NCBI RefSeq assembly: GCF_026248685.1
Contig: NZ_CP111040.1
Location: 543,000 to 606,999, forward strand
Direction: 5' to 3'
DNA: 64,000 nt
Source: Haladaptatus caseinilyticus
GTDB taxonomy: Archaea > Halobacteriota > Halobacteria > Halobacteriales > Haladaptataceae
Position 1 is the first letter of the stretch, and each line of letters begins with the position of its first letter. Under the pieces are notes generated by a model. It was given only the letters and a program-made list of their open reading frames with translations. It was not told the origin of the DNA and ran no database searches. This document shows, piece after piece, positions 43,919-52,320 of this stretch. The translations under genes were made by a program, and so were the position numbers.

Positions 43919-44317
43919 CTATGAATCCACGTCGCCAAACTCGTCCTGGTATTCAGTGTATTCGAGATAGTCCTCGACCAAGGGCCAGATATCGATGAGT
44001 TCGCAGTCTTTGTCCGAGGTTACGCGAACCGCGTGTTCGACGTTTGGTGGGATGGCGAACATGTCGCCTTTCGATGCCGATTGCACTGCACCGCCGATGA
44101 GAACATCACAGGTTCCCCGCGTTACCATCGTAATTTGCTCCCACGGATGGGTGTACGGCGAAAATTCGTCAATTTCTGGAGAGAGTGTCGAAAATCCGAC
44201 CATCATATTCTGTCCTCGAAATACCTGCATCGTCGAGTGTTCCGTGATGTCCGTGGCAGGAATTTCTCGTCTGTTGTAGACTCTCGGAGACATTTCATCT
44301 TGGTAGCTTCGTACCAT
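43919..44317 (-). CDS. Cupin-domain protein
   Basis: 132 residues (124 from Met9, position 44293). Single beta-barrel cupin with metal motif 1 PYTHPWEQITMVTRGTCDVL (His, Glu) and motif 2 FAIPPNVEHAVRVTSDKDCE (His). The third usual His of motif 1 reads Trp/Glu. Could be a sensor or enzyme. 74 bp downstream of ilvE on the same strand, probably cotranscribed. Confidence 0.8.
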   Translation of the reverse strand: MVRSYQDEMSPRVYNRREIPATDITEHSTMQVFRGQNMMVGFSTLSPEIDEFSPYTHPWEQITMVTRGTCDVLIGGAVQSASKGDMFAIPPNVEHAVRVTSDKDCELIDIWPLVEDYLEYTEYQDEFGDVDS

Positions 44318-44391
44318 ACTAATAGTTATCGTGCATCTGATTTAATTCGTGCGGAAGTTGAAAACTGGTACGACATCGAGAATGAGGTTCG

Positions 44392-45330
44392 CTATACGTG
44401 ATCAAGCCACCCATCGTAGCCGTCGATTTCTCCCGCAGTGAGGTCGAGATAGAGGCTCTGTAATTCCTCGGTAATCGGTCCTCGCACCCCATCACCGATA
44501 GTGGTCGTGTTCACCGCAGTCACGGGTGTGACTTCAACACCGGTCCCACAGAGGAACGCTTCATCAGCGGTCAGCAACTCGCCAGTCGTAATGGTCTTTT
44601 TCTCTACCTCGTATCCGTGATCCTGTGCGAGAGTGATGAGGGTTCGACGGGTGACCCCTGGCAGAATTCCTGAGTCGAGACTCGGCGTATAGAGTACCCC
44701 ATCTCGGACGATGAAGACGTTCGAGTCAGCTCCTTCTGCAAGGTTACCATCCATGTCGAGAAGGAGCGCGTCATCGTACCCGTTCCGCTGTGCCTCCTGT
44801 TTTGATAGCAGTGACATGAGGTAGACGCCGTTCGCTTTCGCTTGAACCGGGAATTGTGAAGAGTGGAGTCGCCGCCAGGGCGAAATCATGACCTCGATGC
44901 CGTTCGTTAGAGCGTCTTCCCCCGACAGTCGCCCGAGAGGAAACGTGAATATGTACGTGTTCACCGGCGCTGCTTCCGGATTTCCGATACCGTGATAGCC
45001 GTAACCGACGGATGGACGGACGTAAAACGAGGTCTCGAATTCGTTGACGTCGTTCCGTCGGAGTACCTCCCGTGCGGCGGCAGAAAGTTCTTCGACGGAG
45101 TATTCGAGATCCATTCCGATGAGTTTCGCGCTGTTTTCCAACCGTTGGAGGTGGTCTTCGAGTCTGAACACTGCTTGTCCCTCTTCGGTCGGATACGTTC
45201 GAATGCCTTCGAAAACGCCCGCACCGAATGTTGCAACCTCGGAAAGAACATGGGTCGTCGCGTCGTCCCAATCGATAAATCCGCCGTCCATCCATACAGC
45301 CCCGGTGCTGACTTCATCAAAATCAACCAT
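44392..45330 (-). CDS. ilvE: Branched-chain amino acid aminotransferase (fold type IV)
   Basis: 312 residues from MVDFDEVSTGAVWMDGGFID (45330); the longer frame to 45441 overlaps unlikely residues. PLP Lys in PVQAKANGVYLMSLLSKQEA; IlvE signatures GVFEGIRTYPTEEGQAVFRL, LAEGADSNVFIVRDG and LCGTGVEVTPVTAVN. A housekeeping copy usually exists elsewhere, so this one may serve the cluster, supplying or removing an amino group. Distance to the 649-residue gene is 70 bp, same direction. Confidence 0.9.
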   Translation of the reverse strand: MVDFDEVSTGAVWMDGGFIDWDDATTHVLSEVATFGAGVFEGIRTYPTEEGQAVFRLEDHLQRLENSAKLIGMDLEYSVEELSAAAREVLRRNDVNEFETSFYVRPSVGYGYHGIGNPEAAPVNTYIFTFPLGRLSGEDALTNGIEVMISPWRRLHSSQFPVQAKANGVYLMSLLSKQEAQRNGYDDALLLDMDGNLAEGADSNVFIVRDGVLYTPSLDSGILPGVTRRTLITLAQDHGYEVEKKTITTGELLTADEAFLCGTGVEVTPVTAVNTTTIGDGVRGPITEELQSLYLDLTAGEIDGYDGWLDHV

Positions 45331-45400
45331 GCATCGGAAGAATCTACCCGATTGTATAACTATTCTGGTCGCTCGGACCGACAAGTGGGTGGTTTGAGGC

Positions 45401-47350
45401 TTATCGAAGGTGACCGGGATAGTACGCACCGCGGTCCCCAATAACGATCGTGGTAAACCCAGCGTAGATCGACATGTTTGCGATCACCACACCCATGATG
45501 TAGTACATGTTATCCGGGAATTCATCCGCGTTGACGTCGAATTCCGCAGTGTGGCTTTCACCAGGAGCTAACACGACCTCGCGCTGTCCCGGGTCGAAGA
45601 ACTCGTTTTCTTCGTTGTCCAAATGAATGACAATCGGAAGAAACGTCGCTTGAAGAGGCACGTCCTCTTCGTTTTCGAACTGTATCGTTAGTATCGGATC
45701 CGAAACGCCCGCGTCTCCAAGGTTGGTTTCGACGAGTGGGAACTGCGGTGCCGGATCTCGCTTGGTCGTCGGAACATCGAAAACGACGCCACAGCGCGGA
45801 CAAGCGCAAAACAGTCGCTTGTTCTCCCCGTCCCAAGAAGCCACTTGCTTGATGAATAGCGGACGCACGGAACAAATTGGGCAGGTATGTTCGGAAGCGT
45901 ATACCTCGTCGTCACGCATGCTACCAGCGTAATTGTATAGCGGAAAATCCCCTTTCGCTCTGAGCATCGAGACGAGACTCTCCCTGATCGAGTTGACCTG
46001 CCCATAGACCGAGTTAACTGCCGATCCCATCTCTCCATGTCGGTTTGCATCGAATCGTTCGGCTTCGGTCTGTTTTGGCAGGTTTCGGGCCTCCTTTCTG
46101 ATTTCGGAAACACGGTCGGTGATCTCAGTGCCGAAGAATCCCGTCGCTTCCGTTTTCGTCATATTCCGTATCGAATCGACCATCACATCCCGCTTGAGTC
46201 GGTGAGCGTAATCGCCACTGATAGCCACGTCAAGGTCGGTTTGCATTTTCCCGCCACTGAACAGTATGACTCGAATTACGGCATCGTCCTCGAAGGCAAG
46301 ATAATACAGTGGGATATCGGTATCACCCTCGTTTCGGACGTACAGGCGTTCGTCATATGCGGGTGCAGACCCCTTCGGAACGGTGAAATCGCACACATAT
46401 CCATCGACGGCCGAAAGATGGATCGATAGTTCACCGACATCAGCGTGGTATTCAAGATCAAAGTCCGGAGTGTACGGGGTGTCGATTTTCGCGTCCGGTC
46501 GTCCGTACGCGAGGTACGGATAGCCCATAATACCGTTGACGTGGGAGTTCTTGTTGAGGAGATAACACCGCTCATTCAGGTCGTATCCGGACATGAGGAG
46601 AACGTGGTGTAACAGTAGTTCGTACGGCCAGCTCGGTGCGACTCGATACGCTCCTATCAAGGAATCAGCGCCGTCTAGTAGGCCCAAAGACGGGAGAATC
46701 GGGAGGTCAGATGTTGCGTTGGGAAGTGTCGAAGAACAAGACAGGATAGCAAGATGAGCCGCGTCGATGGACTCAGCAGAGATAAGATCGTCCGCTATCG
46801 GACAGTTGACTTCGCCGTCTTCGACGCAAAACGGCTGACGACCGGAGTAATCCTTGACGGACTGAGAAATTGGATTACCGCAGATGAATCCGTCAGAGAT
46901 CGAAATATGAATCGTTCGTCCGTTCGCATTGATGCCGAACGAACGAAGCGGTTCCGAGGTCAGATCTTTAAGGGCCCCGACCGTCACTTCGTCTCGTTCG
47001 AGGACCGTCGCGTTCTTGATAGTTTGTGCACCTTCGGGCGGTTGTCGCATGAACGAAAGGAGGTCTTCACCGTTGTTCTCGACTTTGTCGAAATACAGCT
47101 TTTCGGCGAGCTCCGGAGTGTAACCCGTGATGATACTGAAGCTTCCCGTTTCCACACCTCGGTCGAGTAGCCTCTGTTGAAACGTCAGCGCGGTATTCTC
47201 CGTAATGTTGGCCGGATCATCGACGTATAGAACGTGTTCGTTCGACGCAGTCGCAGTCGCGAGATCGGTTACGAGACGTTCATCGCGGTCCGCCGCGATT
47301 CTCTCGGCAACGGTAGCGAATCCGTCAGTATTAGTAGTGTAGACGACCAT
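45401..47350 (-). CDS. Unrecognised 649-residue protein, caspase/gingipain-like N-terminus and Zn ribbon
   Basis: No family recognised with confidence. Residues 1-290 look like a caspase-hemoglobinase (C25/CHAT-like) fold: HVLYVDDPANI (39-49), TIHISISDGFICG (146-158) where a catalytic HG pair would lie (here DG), LAILSCSSTLP (200-210) with a candidate Cys205, and GIMGYPYLAYGRPD (273-286) like the GDPSL element of gingipains. Residues 300-480 are mixed; a zinc ribbon has CPIC at 490-493 and CACPRC at 515-520. The last 100 residues (about 545-649) read as a beta-sandwich. No signal peptide. It lies between ilvE and the amidase, same strand. Confidence 0.6.
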   Translation of the reverse strand: MVVYTTNTDGFATVAERIAADRDERLVTDLATATASNEHVLYVDDPANITENTALTFQQRLLDRGVETGSFSIITGYTPELAEKLYFDKVENNGEDLLSFMRQPPEGAQTIKNATVLERDEVTVGALKDLTSEPLRSFGINANGRTIHISISDGFICGNPISQSVKDYSGRQPFCVEDGEVNCPIADDLISAESIDAAHLAILSCSSTLPNATSDLPILPSLGLLDGADSLIGAYRVAPSWPYELLLHHVLLMSGYDLNERCYLLNKNSHVNGIMGYPYLAYGRPDAKIDTPYTPDFDLEYHADVGELSIHLSAVDGYVCDFTVPKGSAPAYDERLYVRNEGDTDIPLYYLAFEDDAVIRVILFSGGKMQTDLDVAISGDYAHRLKRDVMVDSIRNMTKTEATGFFGTEITDRVSEIRKEARNLPKQTEAERFDANRHGEMGSAVNSVYGQVNSIRESLVSMLRAKGDFPLYNYAGSMRDDEVYASEHTCPICSVRPLFIKQVASWDGENKRLFCACPRCGVVFDVPTTKRDPAPQFPLVETNLGDAGVSDPILTIQFENEEDVPLQATFLPIVIHLDNEENEFFDPGQREVVLAPGESHTAEFDVNADEFPDNMYYIMGVVIANMSIYAGFTTIVIGDRGAYYPGHLR

Positions 47351-47404
47351 ATTTTTTATTAATTTCCAGAGTTATTAATACTTTACAATAATGGCACCAA
47401 TTAA

Positions 47405-47640
47405 TGAAGAGACAAGTGACATCCTCCCCGTCGTTTACGACGGGGATTCCCACACAAGAGGAAACCCGGCCCGATGCCGAGCAGGTTTCAGGACCGTTTC
47501 GTACTTCCGTGCAAGTACCGGAAGCCAACGTAACCCTTGATATTAGGCACTTCACGGAGTGTACTAAGCGTTTGGAGTTTTGGCCATGCAACTGACGGTA
47601 GTCGCCTCACAAAGCATGCGCGATTCACGCCCGCGGTAAG
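47405..47640 (-). mobile_element. IS200/IS605-type element end remnant (omega-RNA-like hairpin)
   Basis: GTGACATCCTCCCCGTCG-TTTA-CGACGGGGATTCC (47416-47451) has a perfect 8-bp stem CCCCGTCG/CGACGGGG and the GACATCCTCC flank seen at tnpB-side ends of haloarchaeal IS1341 elements. The next 190 bp contain further stems (for example ACTTCCGTGCAAGT) but no tnpB frame. It differs in sequence from the element at 17529. It fills the gap between the 649-residue gene and the amidase. Confidence 0.55.
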
Positions 47641-47680
47641 CGACGAGATTCTCTCGCTGTTTAAAGATAGCTTGCAACAG

Positions 47681-49147
47681 TCAACGCCGCGGATACGCTT
47701 CCATCCACGGGCGGGCACGTTCGAACGCTGCACTTGCAGCGAGTATGTCGTCCTCGGCGAATCTGGGCCCAGCGATTTGCAGACCGACTGGAAGACCGCT
47801 GTCCGTAAACTCTCCTGGGAGCGAAGCTGCGGGGTGCCCCGTGAAGTTCAGTAGGTACGTCATACACCAACCAATAGTTGGGTCGACGGGTACCCCCTCG
47901 ATTTCCGTCGGACCGAGCGTTTGCCCGCGCTCGGCGTTCTCGACCGGAAGGCAAGCCAGCGTGGGTGAAACGAGCAGATCGTAATCCTCGAAAACATCCT
48001 CGATAGCGTCGAAGACGTCGGTCTGATGGCGTTGCATACGGATATACTCCGAAGCGGTCACATCTTGGCCATCTCGTATCAACTGTATGACTTCGTCGGC
48101 GAGGTCGTCCTGATGGTCCTCCAGCAGGTTGACACCGTAGTCTCGCTGTAAGTTTCCGTTCATCGTTGCGAAGCTCACAGCCGTGAGAGAAAGCCACACT
48201 TCGGTGAGCTCTCGATGGCTCTTGCCGATTTCGACTTCGATAGGTTCGACGGTTGCCCCTTCCTCAACGAACACACTGACCGCGTTCTCGGCGGCGGTTC
48301 GGACCTGTTTCTCTACCGGAAAGATACCGAAATCCGGCGTATACGCGATTTTGTAACCGTCGATAGAATCGTCAGTCGCTTGTAGATAGTCGATTCCGTC
48401 GTCCGGTAGACTAAGTGGATCCCGAGGATGCGGGCCGCTCATCACATCGAGCATCAACGCGGCGTCGCGCACACTTCGAGCGATGGGACCGTGGTGGACG
48501 AAGTTGCCGTTTGCAGCACCGAATCCATTCGGTCGATCAACCGACGCGACACGCCGAAATGTCGGTTTGATCGTGTATACACCGCAAAACGACGCTGGAA
48601 TTCGGAGAGAACCACCGGCATCACCCCCGTGAGCGAGCGTGGCGAGACCATCGGCGACAGCCGCCGCGCTTCCACCGGAGGAGCCGCCCGCATTTCGGTC
48701 GAGGTTGAACGGGTTTTTTGTCGCCCCGAAGAGATGATTGTCGGTCGTTCCCTTGTGGCCGAATTCCGGTGTGTTCGTTGTTCCGAGTATAACTGCACCA
48801 GCGTCCTCAAGCCGTTCGACAAACGTCGAGTCAAAATCCGCAATGTTGTCCTGAAACGCTACTGACCCGAACATCTGGGGTAGCCCCTTTTTGAAAGCAT
48901 CGAGGTCCTTGAGCGCGATCGGGACGCCAGCCAGCGGTCCAAGCCTACCACCCCGCTCCGCGGTACGCTCCAACGCCTTTGCTCTCTCCCGTGCTTTGTC
49001 CTTCCCGACCGCCACATAGGCGTTCAGCTCATCATTTCTTCGGTCGATACGTTCGAGAAAACACTCCGTGATTTCGACTGGTGAGACCTCACATTGTCGG
49101 ACCTGTGTCGCGATTTCGGCCGCCGATTTATATTGCCACTCGGTCAT
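47681..49147 (-). CDS. Amidase signature family hydrolase
   Basis: 488 residues. Ser-cisSer-Lys triad: Lys in LAGVPIALKDLDAFKKG, Ser in RNAGGSSGGSAAAVADGLAT and the nucleophile Ser in GGDAGGSLRIPASFCGVYTI; these are all present. N-terminus SAAEIATQVRQCEVSPVEIT is typical of AtzE/GatA-like amidases; GatA itself is excluded as no gatB/C is near. Substrate unknown. Same direction as the 649-residue gene, with the IS remnant between. Confidence 0.9.
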   Translation of the reverse strand: MTEWQYKSAAEIATQVRQCEVSPVEITECFLERIDRRNDELNAYVAVGKDKARERAKALERTAERGGRLGPLAGVPIALKDLDAFKKGLPQMFGSVAFQDNIADFDSTFVERLEDAGAVILGTTNTPEFGHKGTTDNHLFGATKNPFNLDRNAGGSSGGSAAAVADGLATLAHGGDAGGSLRIPASFCGVYTIKPTFRRVASVDRPNGFGAANGNFVHHGPIARSVRDAALMLDVMSGPHPRDPLSLPDDGIDYLQATDDSIDGYKIAYTPDFGIFPVEKQVRTAAENAVSVFVEEGATVEPIEVEIGKSHRELTEVWLSLTAVSFATMNGNLQRDYGVNLLEDHQDDLADEVIQLIRDGQDVTASEYIRMQRHQTDVFDAIEDVFEDYDLLVSPTLACLPVENAERGQTLGPTEIEGVPVDPTIGWCMTYLLNFTGHPAASLPGEFTDSGLPVGLQIAGPRFAEDDILAASAAFERARPWMEAYPRR

Positions 49148-49202
49148 GCCTCTCGTAATTATATACTATCATTCGTATTCGTTCTGTAATCGTCATTTCA
49201 AA

Positions 49203-50366
49203 CTACGTCGGTGATGGTTCGGTTGGACGTTGACCTTCCTCTTCGATGGCTACTGTGAGGGCGGCGCTAACGTGGTCGATTTCCGCAGTCGTGAGTTCTG
49301 GATGGATCGGGAGCGACAGAACTCGTGAAGCGATGTCTACGGTCGTTGAAAGTCGATCGATAGGACGGTCGTACGTCTCTCGATAGTAGCTATTCTGATG
49401 GACTGGCTCGAAGTACACTTTCGAGGAAACTCCCCGTTCTGCGAGCGATTCGATAACAGCATCACGGTCGATCCCGGCGTCGAACGTGACTGGGTAGAGT
49501 TGATAGACGTGACGACCATCAGCGGGGTCCGTCATCGGTTCGACTCCGTCTATGGCATCGATTCGGTCGGCGTACGCTTTTGCGACCCGACGACGGCCTC
49601 GAATTAATTCATCGACTCGGTCGAGTTGAGCGACACCGAGAGACGCAACGACATCCGGCATGCGGAAGTTGTTTCCGAGGGTACGGTATTGTCCCGTTGA
49701 ACTGGACTCGAAATAATCACCCGACGCACGGCCGTGTGAACGGATCAATCGGAGGTCTGCTGCGAGGTCGGCATCGTCCGTGATGACAGCTCCACCTTCC
49801 CCGGTTGCCACGACCTTGTTCTGACAGAAGCTCAACATAGCGGAGTCTCCGAACGTACCAACGGCGTTTCCGTTCGCGGTAGCTCCGAACGCCTCGGCGG
49901 CGTCCTCGATGAGAACCAGGTCGTACTGCTCAGCAATAGTGGAGAGGGACTCGATTCGACAGGCACTCCCGGCGTAGTGAACGGGGATGATTCCGGCTGT
50001 ATCGTCGGATACGAGATCCGCTACACTCTCAGGGTCGAGGCCATAACGGTCTCGTTCGATATCAGCAAATACGGGCTCCGCACCCACGATTCGAACCGCG
50101 TTGGCAGTCGAAACGAACGTAAAAGAAGGGACGATTACTTCGTCACCCTCACCAATTCCATGAGCACGGAGCGCTGAAACGAGTGCTGTCGTTCCGGTAT
50201 TGAAGACGACCGCGTGTTCGATATCGAAAAACGATTTGAGTTTTTCCTCAAATTGGTCGATATAGGGGCCGTTGGCCCAGTATTGACCACGAGTGATGGA
50301 TTCAACCGCGTTCATTACCTCCTCAGAACCCCACGAGATTTCGAAGAGAGGAACTTCTTCTATCAT
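49203..50366 (-). CDS. DegT/DnrJ/EryC1 sugar aminotransferase (LegC/PseC-like)
   Basis: 387 residues, PLP-dependent transfer of an amino group to a nucleotide-linked keto sugar, here probably C4 of the 4-keto-6-deoxy sugar made by the next gene. PLP Lys in MLSFCQNKVVATGEGGAVIT; other marks FNTGTTALVSALRAHGIGEG, IPVHYAGSACRIESLSTI, EDAAEAFGA and RTLGNNFRMPDVVASLGVAQ. It lies 20 bp downstream of the dehydratase gene, so both form an operon of the nonulosonic acid pathway. Confidence 0.9.
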   Translation of the reverse strand: MIEEVPLFEISWGSEEVMNAVESITRGQYWANGPYIDQFEEKLKSFFDIEHAVVFNTGTTALVSALRAHGIGEGDEVIVPSFTFVSTANAVRIVGAEPVFADIERDRYGLDPESVADLVSDDTAGIIPVHYAGSACRIESLSTIAEQYDLVLIEDAAEAFGATANGNAVGTFGDSAMLSFCQNKVVATGEGGAVITDDADLAADLRLIRSHGRASGDYFESSSTGQYRTLGNNFRMPDVVASLGVAQLDRVDELIRGRRRVAKAYADRIDAIDGVEPMTDPADGRHVYQLYPVTFDAGIDRDAVIESLAERGVSSKVYFEPVHQNSYYRETYDRPIDRLSTTVDIASRVLSLPIHPELTTAEIDHVSAALTVAIEEEGQRPTEPSPT

Positions 50367-50385
50367 TGGATCTTAGAGACTAGTA

Positions 50386-51447
50386 TCACGACTGCTGTTT
50401 CAGCACTCTCTGAGTCTGTTTACCGGTGGGTTGGGACTCGTCGCGGTAGTTTCGAATTTCAGAAATGAGTTCAGAGGGAGAAAGCAGGTCCGTATCGGCG
50501 GACGTATATTCGCCCGTGAGACAGTTGGTCACTTGATGCGTGACGCCTCGCTCTTCAAGATCCAACTGAGGCGCAATAATGTATTTGTTCTCCGTTTCAT
50601 AGATACGGTCTATCACGTCACGAGAGATGAGCTTCTCGTGAATGCGCTCGCCGGGGCGTTTCCCGATGAGTTCGATCTCAATGTCCGAGGGGTCGTATCC
50701 GAACTCCGGTGCGTACTCGTTTCGAAGTACCTCGGCGAGGTCGCCGACGCGGAACGCCGGCATCTTCAACACGGAAATTTCTCCGGGTTTCATTTCTGCA
50801 CTTGCGTCGATAACGAGATCAACTGCCCGATCGACAGACATTATAAAGCGCGTCATGTCCGGGTCAGTGACGGTAATCGGCCCGCCGTGCTTGATCTGGT
50901 CGAGAAAGAGTGGAACGACTGACCCCGTCGAGCCGAGGACGTTCCCGAACCGAACGCAGTTCAGGTTCGTCTCGGACATATGATGGCGCTTGTTGGCCGC
51001 AGAGATAAGTCGTTCCATGAGAAATTTGGTCGCCCCCATAACCGATGCCGGGTTGGACGCCTTGTCGGTGCTGATCGCAGTGAGTGACTCGACTCCTTCA
51101 GCGAGTGCTGCCTCGATCAGGTTTCGACTGCCATCGATGTTCGTCTTGACTGCTTCGAACGGATGGTGTTCGCTAAAGTCAGTGTGTTTGAGTGCAGCGG
51201 CATGAAACACGACCTCGACACCGTTCATTGCTGCCTTGATCCGATCCTTGTCACGGAGATCACCCAGCAGACAATTTATCGACTCGTTCTGACCTACTTG
51301 GCGTTTGAGTTCGACCAAACCGTTCTCGTCGATATCGACCGTGCGGATTTCATCCGGATCGTGCTCCGCGATACGTTTCACGAGCGTCGAACCGATGAAT
51401 CCACCTCCACCGGTGACGAGAACCGTTTTTCCCTCCAGATAACTCAT
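50386..51447 (-). CDS. UDP-GlcNAc 4,6-dehydratase-like enzyme (LegB/PseB/CapD family)
   Basis: 353 residues from MSYLEGKTVLVTGGGGFIGS (51447). Extended SDR with GxxGxxG (TGGGGFIGS), the FlaA1-type VFHAAALKHTDFSEHHPFEA and active site STDKASNPASVMGATKFLME (Thr-Asp-Lys with Lys of the xxxK). C-terminal ELIGKRPGERIHEKLISRDV is the family ending. It would start legionaminic or pseudaminic acid synthesis from UDP-GlcNAc. AT-rich divergent promoter DNA follows upstream. Confidence 0.88.
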   Translation of the reverse strand: MSYLEGKTVLVTGGGGFIGSTLVKRIAEHDPDEIRTVDIDENGLVELKRQVGQNESINCLLGDLRDKDRIKAAMNGVEVVFHAAALKHTDFSEHHPFEAVKTNIDGSRNLIEAALAEGVESLTAISTDKASNPASVMGATKFLMERLISAANKRHHMSETNLNCVRFGNVLGSTGSVVPLFLDQIKHGGPITVTDPDMTRFIMSVDRAVDLVIDASAEMKPGEISVLKMPAFRVGDLAEVLRNEYAPEFGYDPSDIEIELIGKRPGERIHEKLISRDVIDRIYETENKYIIAPQLDLEERGVTHQVTNCLTGEYTSADTDLLSPSELISEIRNYRDESQPTGKQTQRVLKQQS

Positions 51448-51666
51448 GTAAATGATGTTGAATCCATAACGCAATAAACTTTTCCTTGGATTTGTTAAAA
51501 CACGACGCTTACAGATTTGTATCGATCGGCAGTCGAATAGAGACGCCTTCGTAACCTAAATTCCTCAATAAAATAAAATCGTCTCGATTGGTACAAGACA
51601 CATATAATATTATAAATTTATTTAATCCAAAGATTTAATAATCATCGAGAGACATCTATCTAACCA
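51448..51666. promoter_or_regulatory. AT-rich divergent promoter region of the nonulosonic acid genes
   Basis: 219 bp, strongly AT-rich in its right half (AATATTATAAATTTATTTAA near 51606-51626), separating the minus-strand dehydratase/aminotransferase operon from the plus-strand FAD protein and neuB/neuC genes. TTTATAA-like boxes occur about 40 bp before the ATG at 51667. A shared regulator is possible but no clear dyad is seen. Confidence 0.4.
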
Positions 51667-52239
51667 ATGACCACTGTTGCTGTCGTTGGAGGCGGTCCCG
51701 CTGGATTGAGTGCTGCACTATTCACCCAGAAAAACGGTCTCGATACCGTGGTGTTCGATACAGACGAGACGTGGATGCATATGGCCCACCTGTTTAACTA
51801 CTTAGGTATCCGAAGTATCAGTGGGTCTGAATTTATGACTATTGCCCGTGGACAGGTCACCGACAGGGGTACGACCATTCACCAGGGTGAGGAAGTCACG
51901 GGAATATCAGAGACAGAGGACGGGTTCGAAGTCGTCACCGAGGAAAGCGAGTACGAAGCTAACTACGTGGTGCTTGCCACGGGACGGAACCGTCAATTCG
52001 CTAAAGACCTCGGCTGTGACTTCACCGAGGAAGAAGAAGTAGATGTCAGCGTTCGAATGGAAACCAGCGTCCCTAACGTATATGCGACCGGTGCAATGGT
52101 CCGCGACCAAGAGATGGAAGCCATCATCTCCGCAGGAGACGGTGCCACTGCCGCCCTCAACATCCTTTCTAAGGAGAAAGGCGAAGGATTCCACGACTTC
52201 GACAAGCCGGATGACGTTCCAACACTCGCTAGTAACTGA
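51667..52239 (+). CDS. Small FAD/NAD(P)-binding oxidoreductase (thioredoxin-reductase-like)
   Basis: 190 residues: only the FAD half of a TrxR-like protein. GxGxxG in VAVVGGGPAGLSAALFTQKN, NYVVLATGRNRQ, and the C-terminal FAD motif VPNVYATGAMVRDQEMEAII, then SAGDGATAALNILSK. The NAD(P) domain and redox CxxC are absent. Such short proteins are common in haloarchaea; electron partner unknown. First gene of the plus-strand part of the cluster, 81 bp before neuB. Confidence 0.82.
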   Translation: MTTVAVVGGGPAGLSAALFTQKNGLDTVVFDTDETWMHMAHLFNYLGIRSISGSEFMTIARGQVTDRGTTIHQGEEVTGISETEDGFEVVTEESEYEANYVVLATGRNRQFAKDLGCDFTEEEEVDVSVRMETSVPNVYATGAMVRDQEMEAIISAGDGATAALNILSKEKGEGFHDFDKPDDVPTLASN

Positions 52240-52320
52240 ATCGTCGCTCGGTTTCCAGACACCCTTCGATGTATCGGTCGTGGAAGAATGAAAAGCGACT
52301 AATAAACGACAGAGCCGAAT

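Noticed and set aside
47681..49147. GatA subunit of tRNA amidotransferase
   Set aside because: Amidase triad is shared, but there is no gatB or gatC nearby and the context is a small-molecule cluster.
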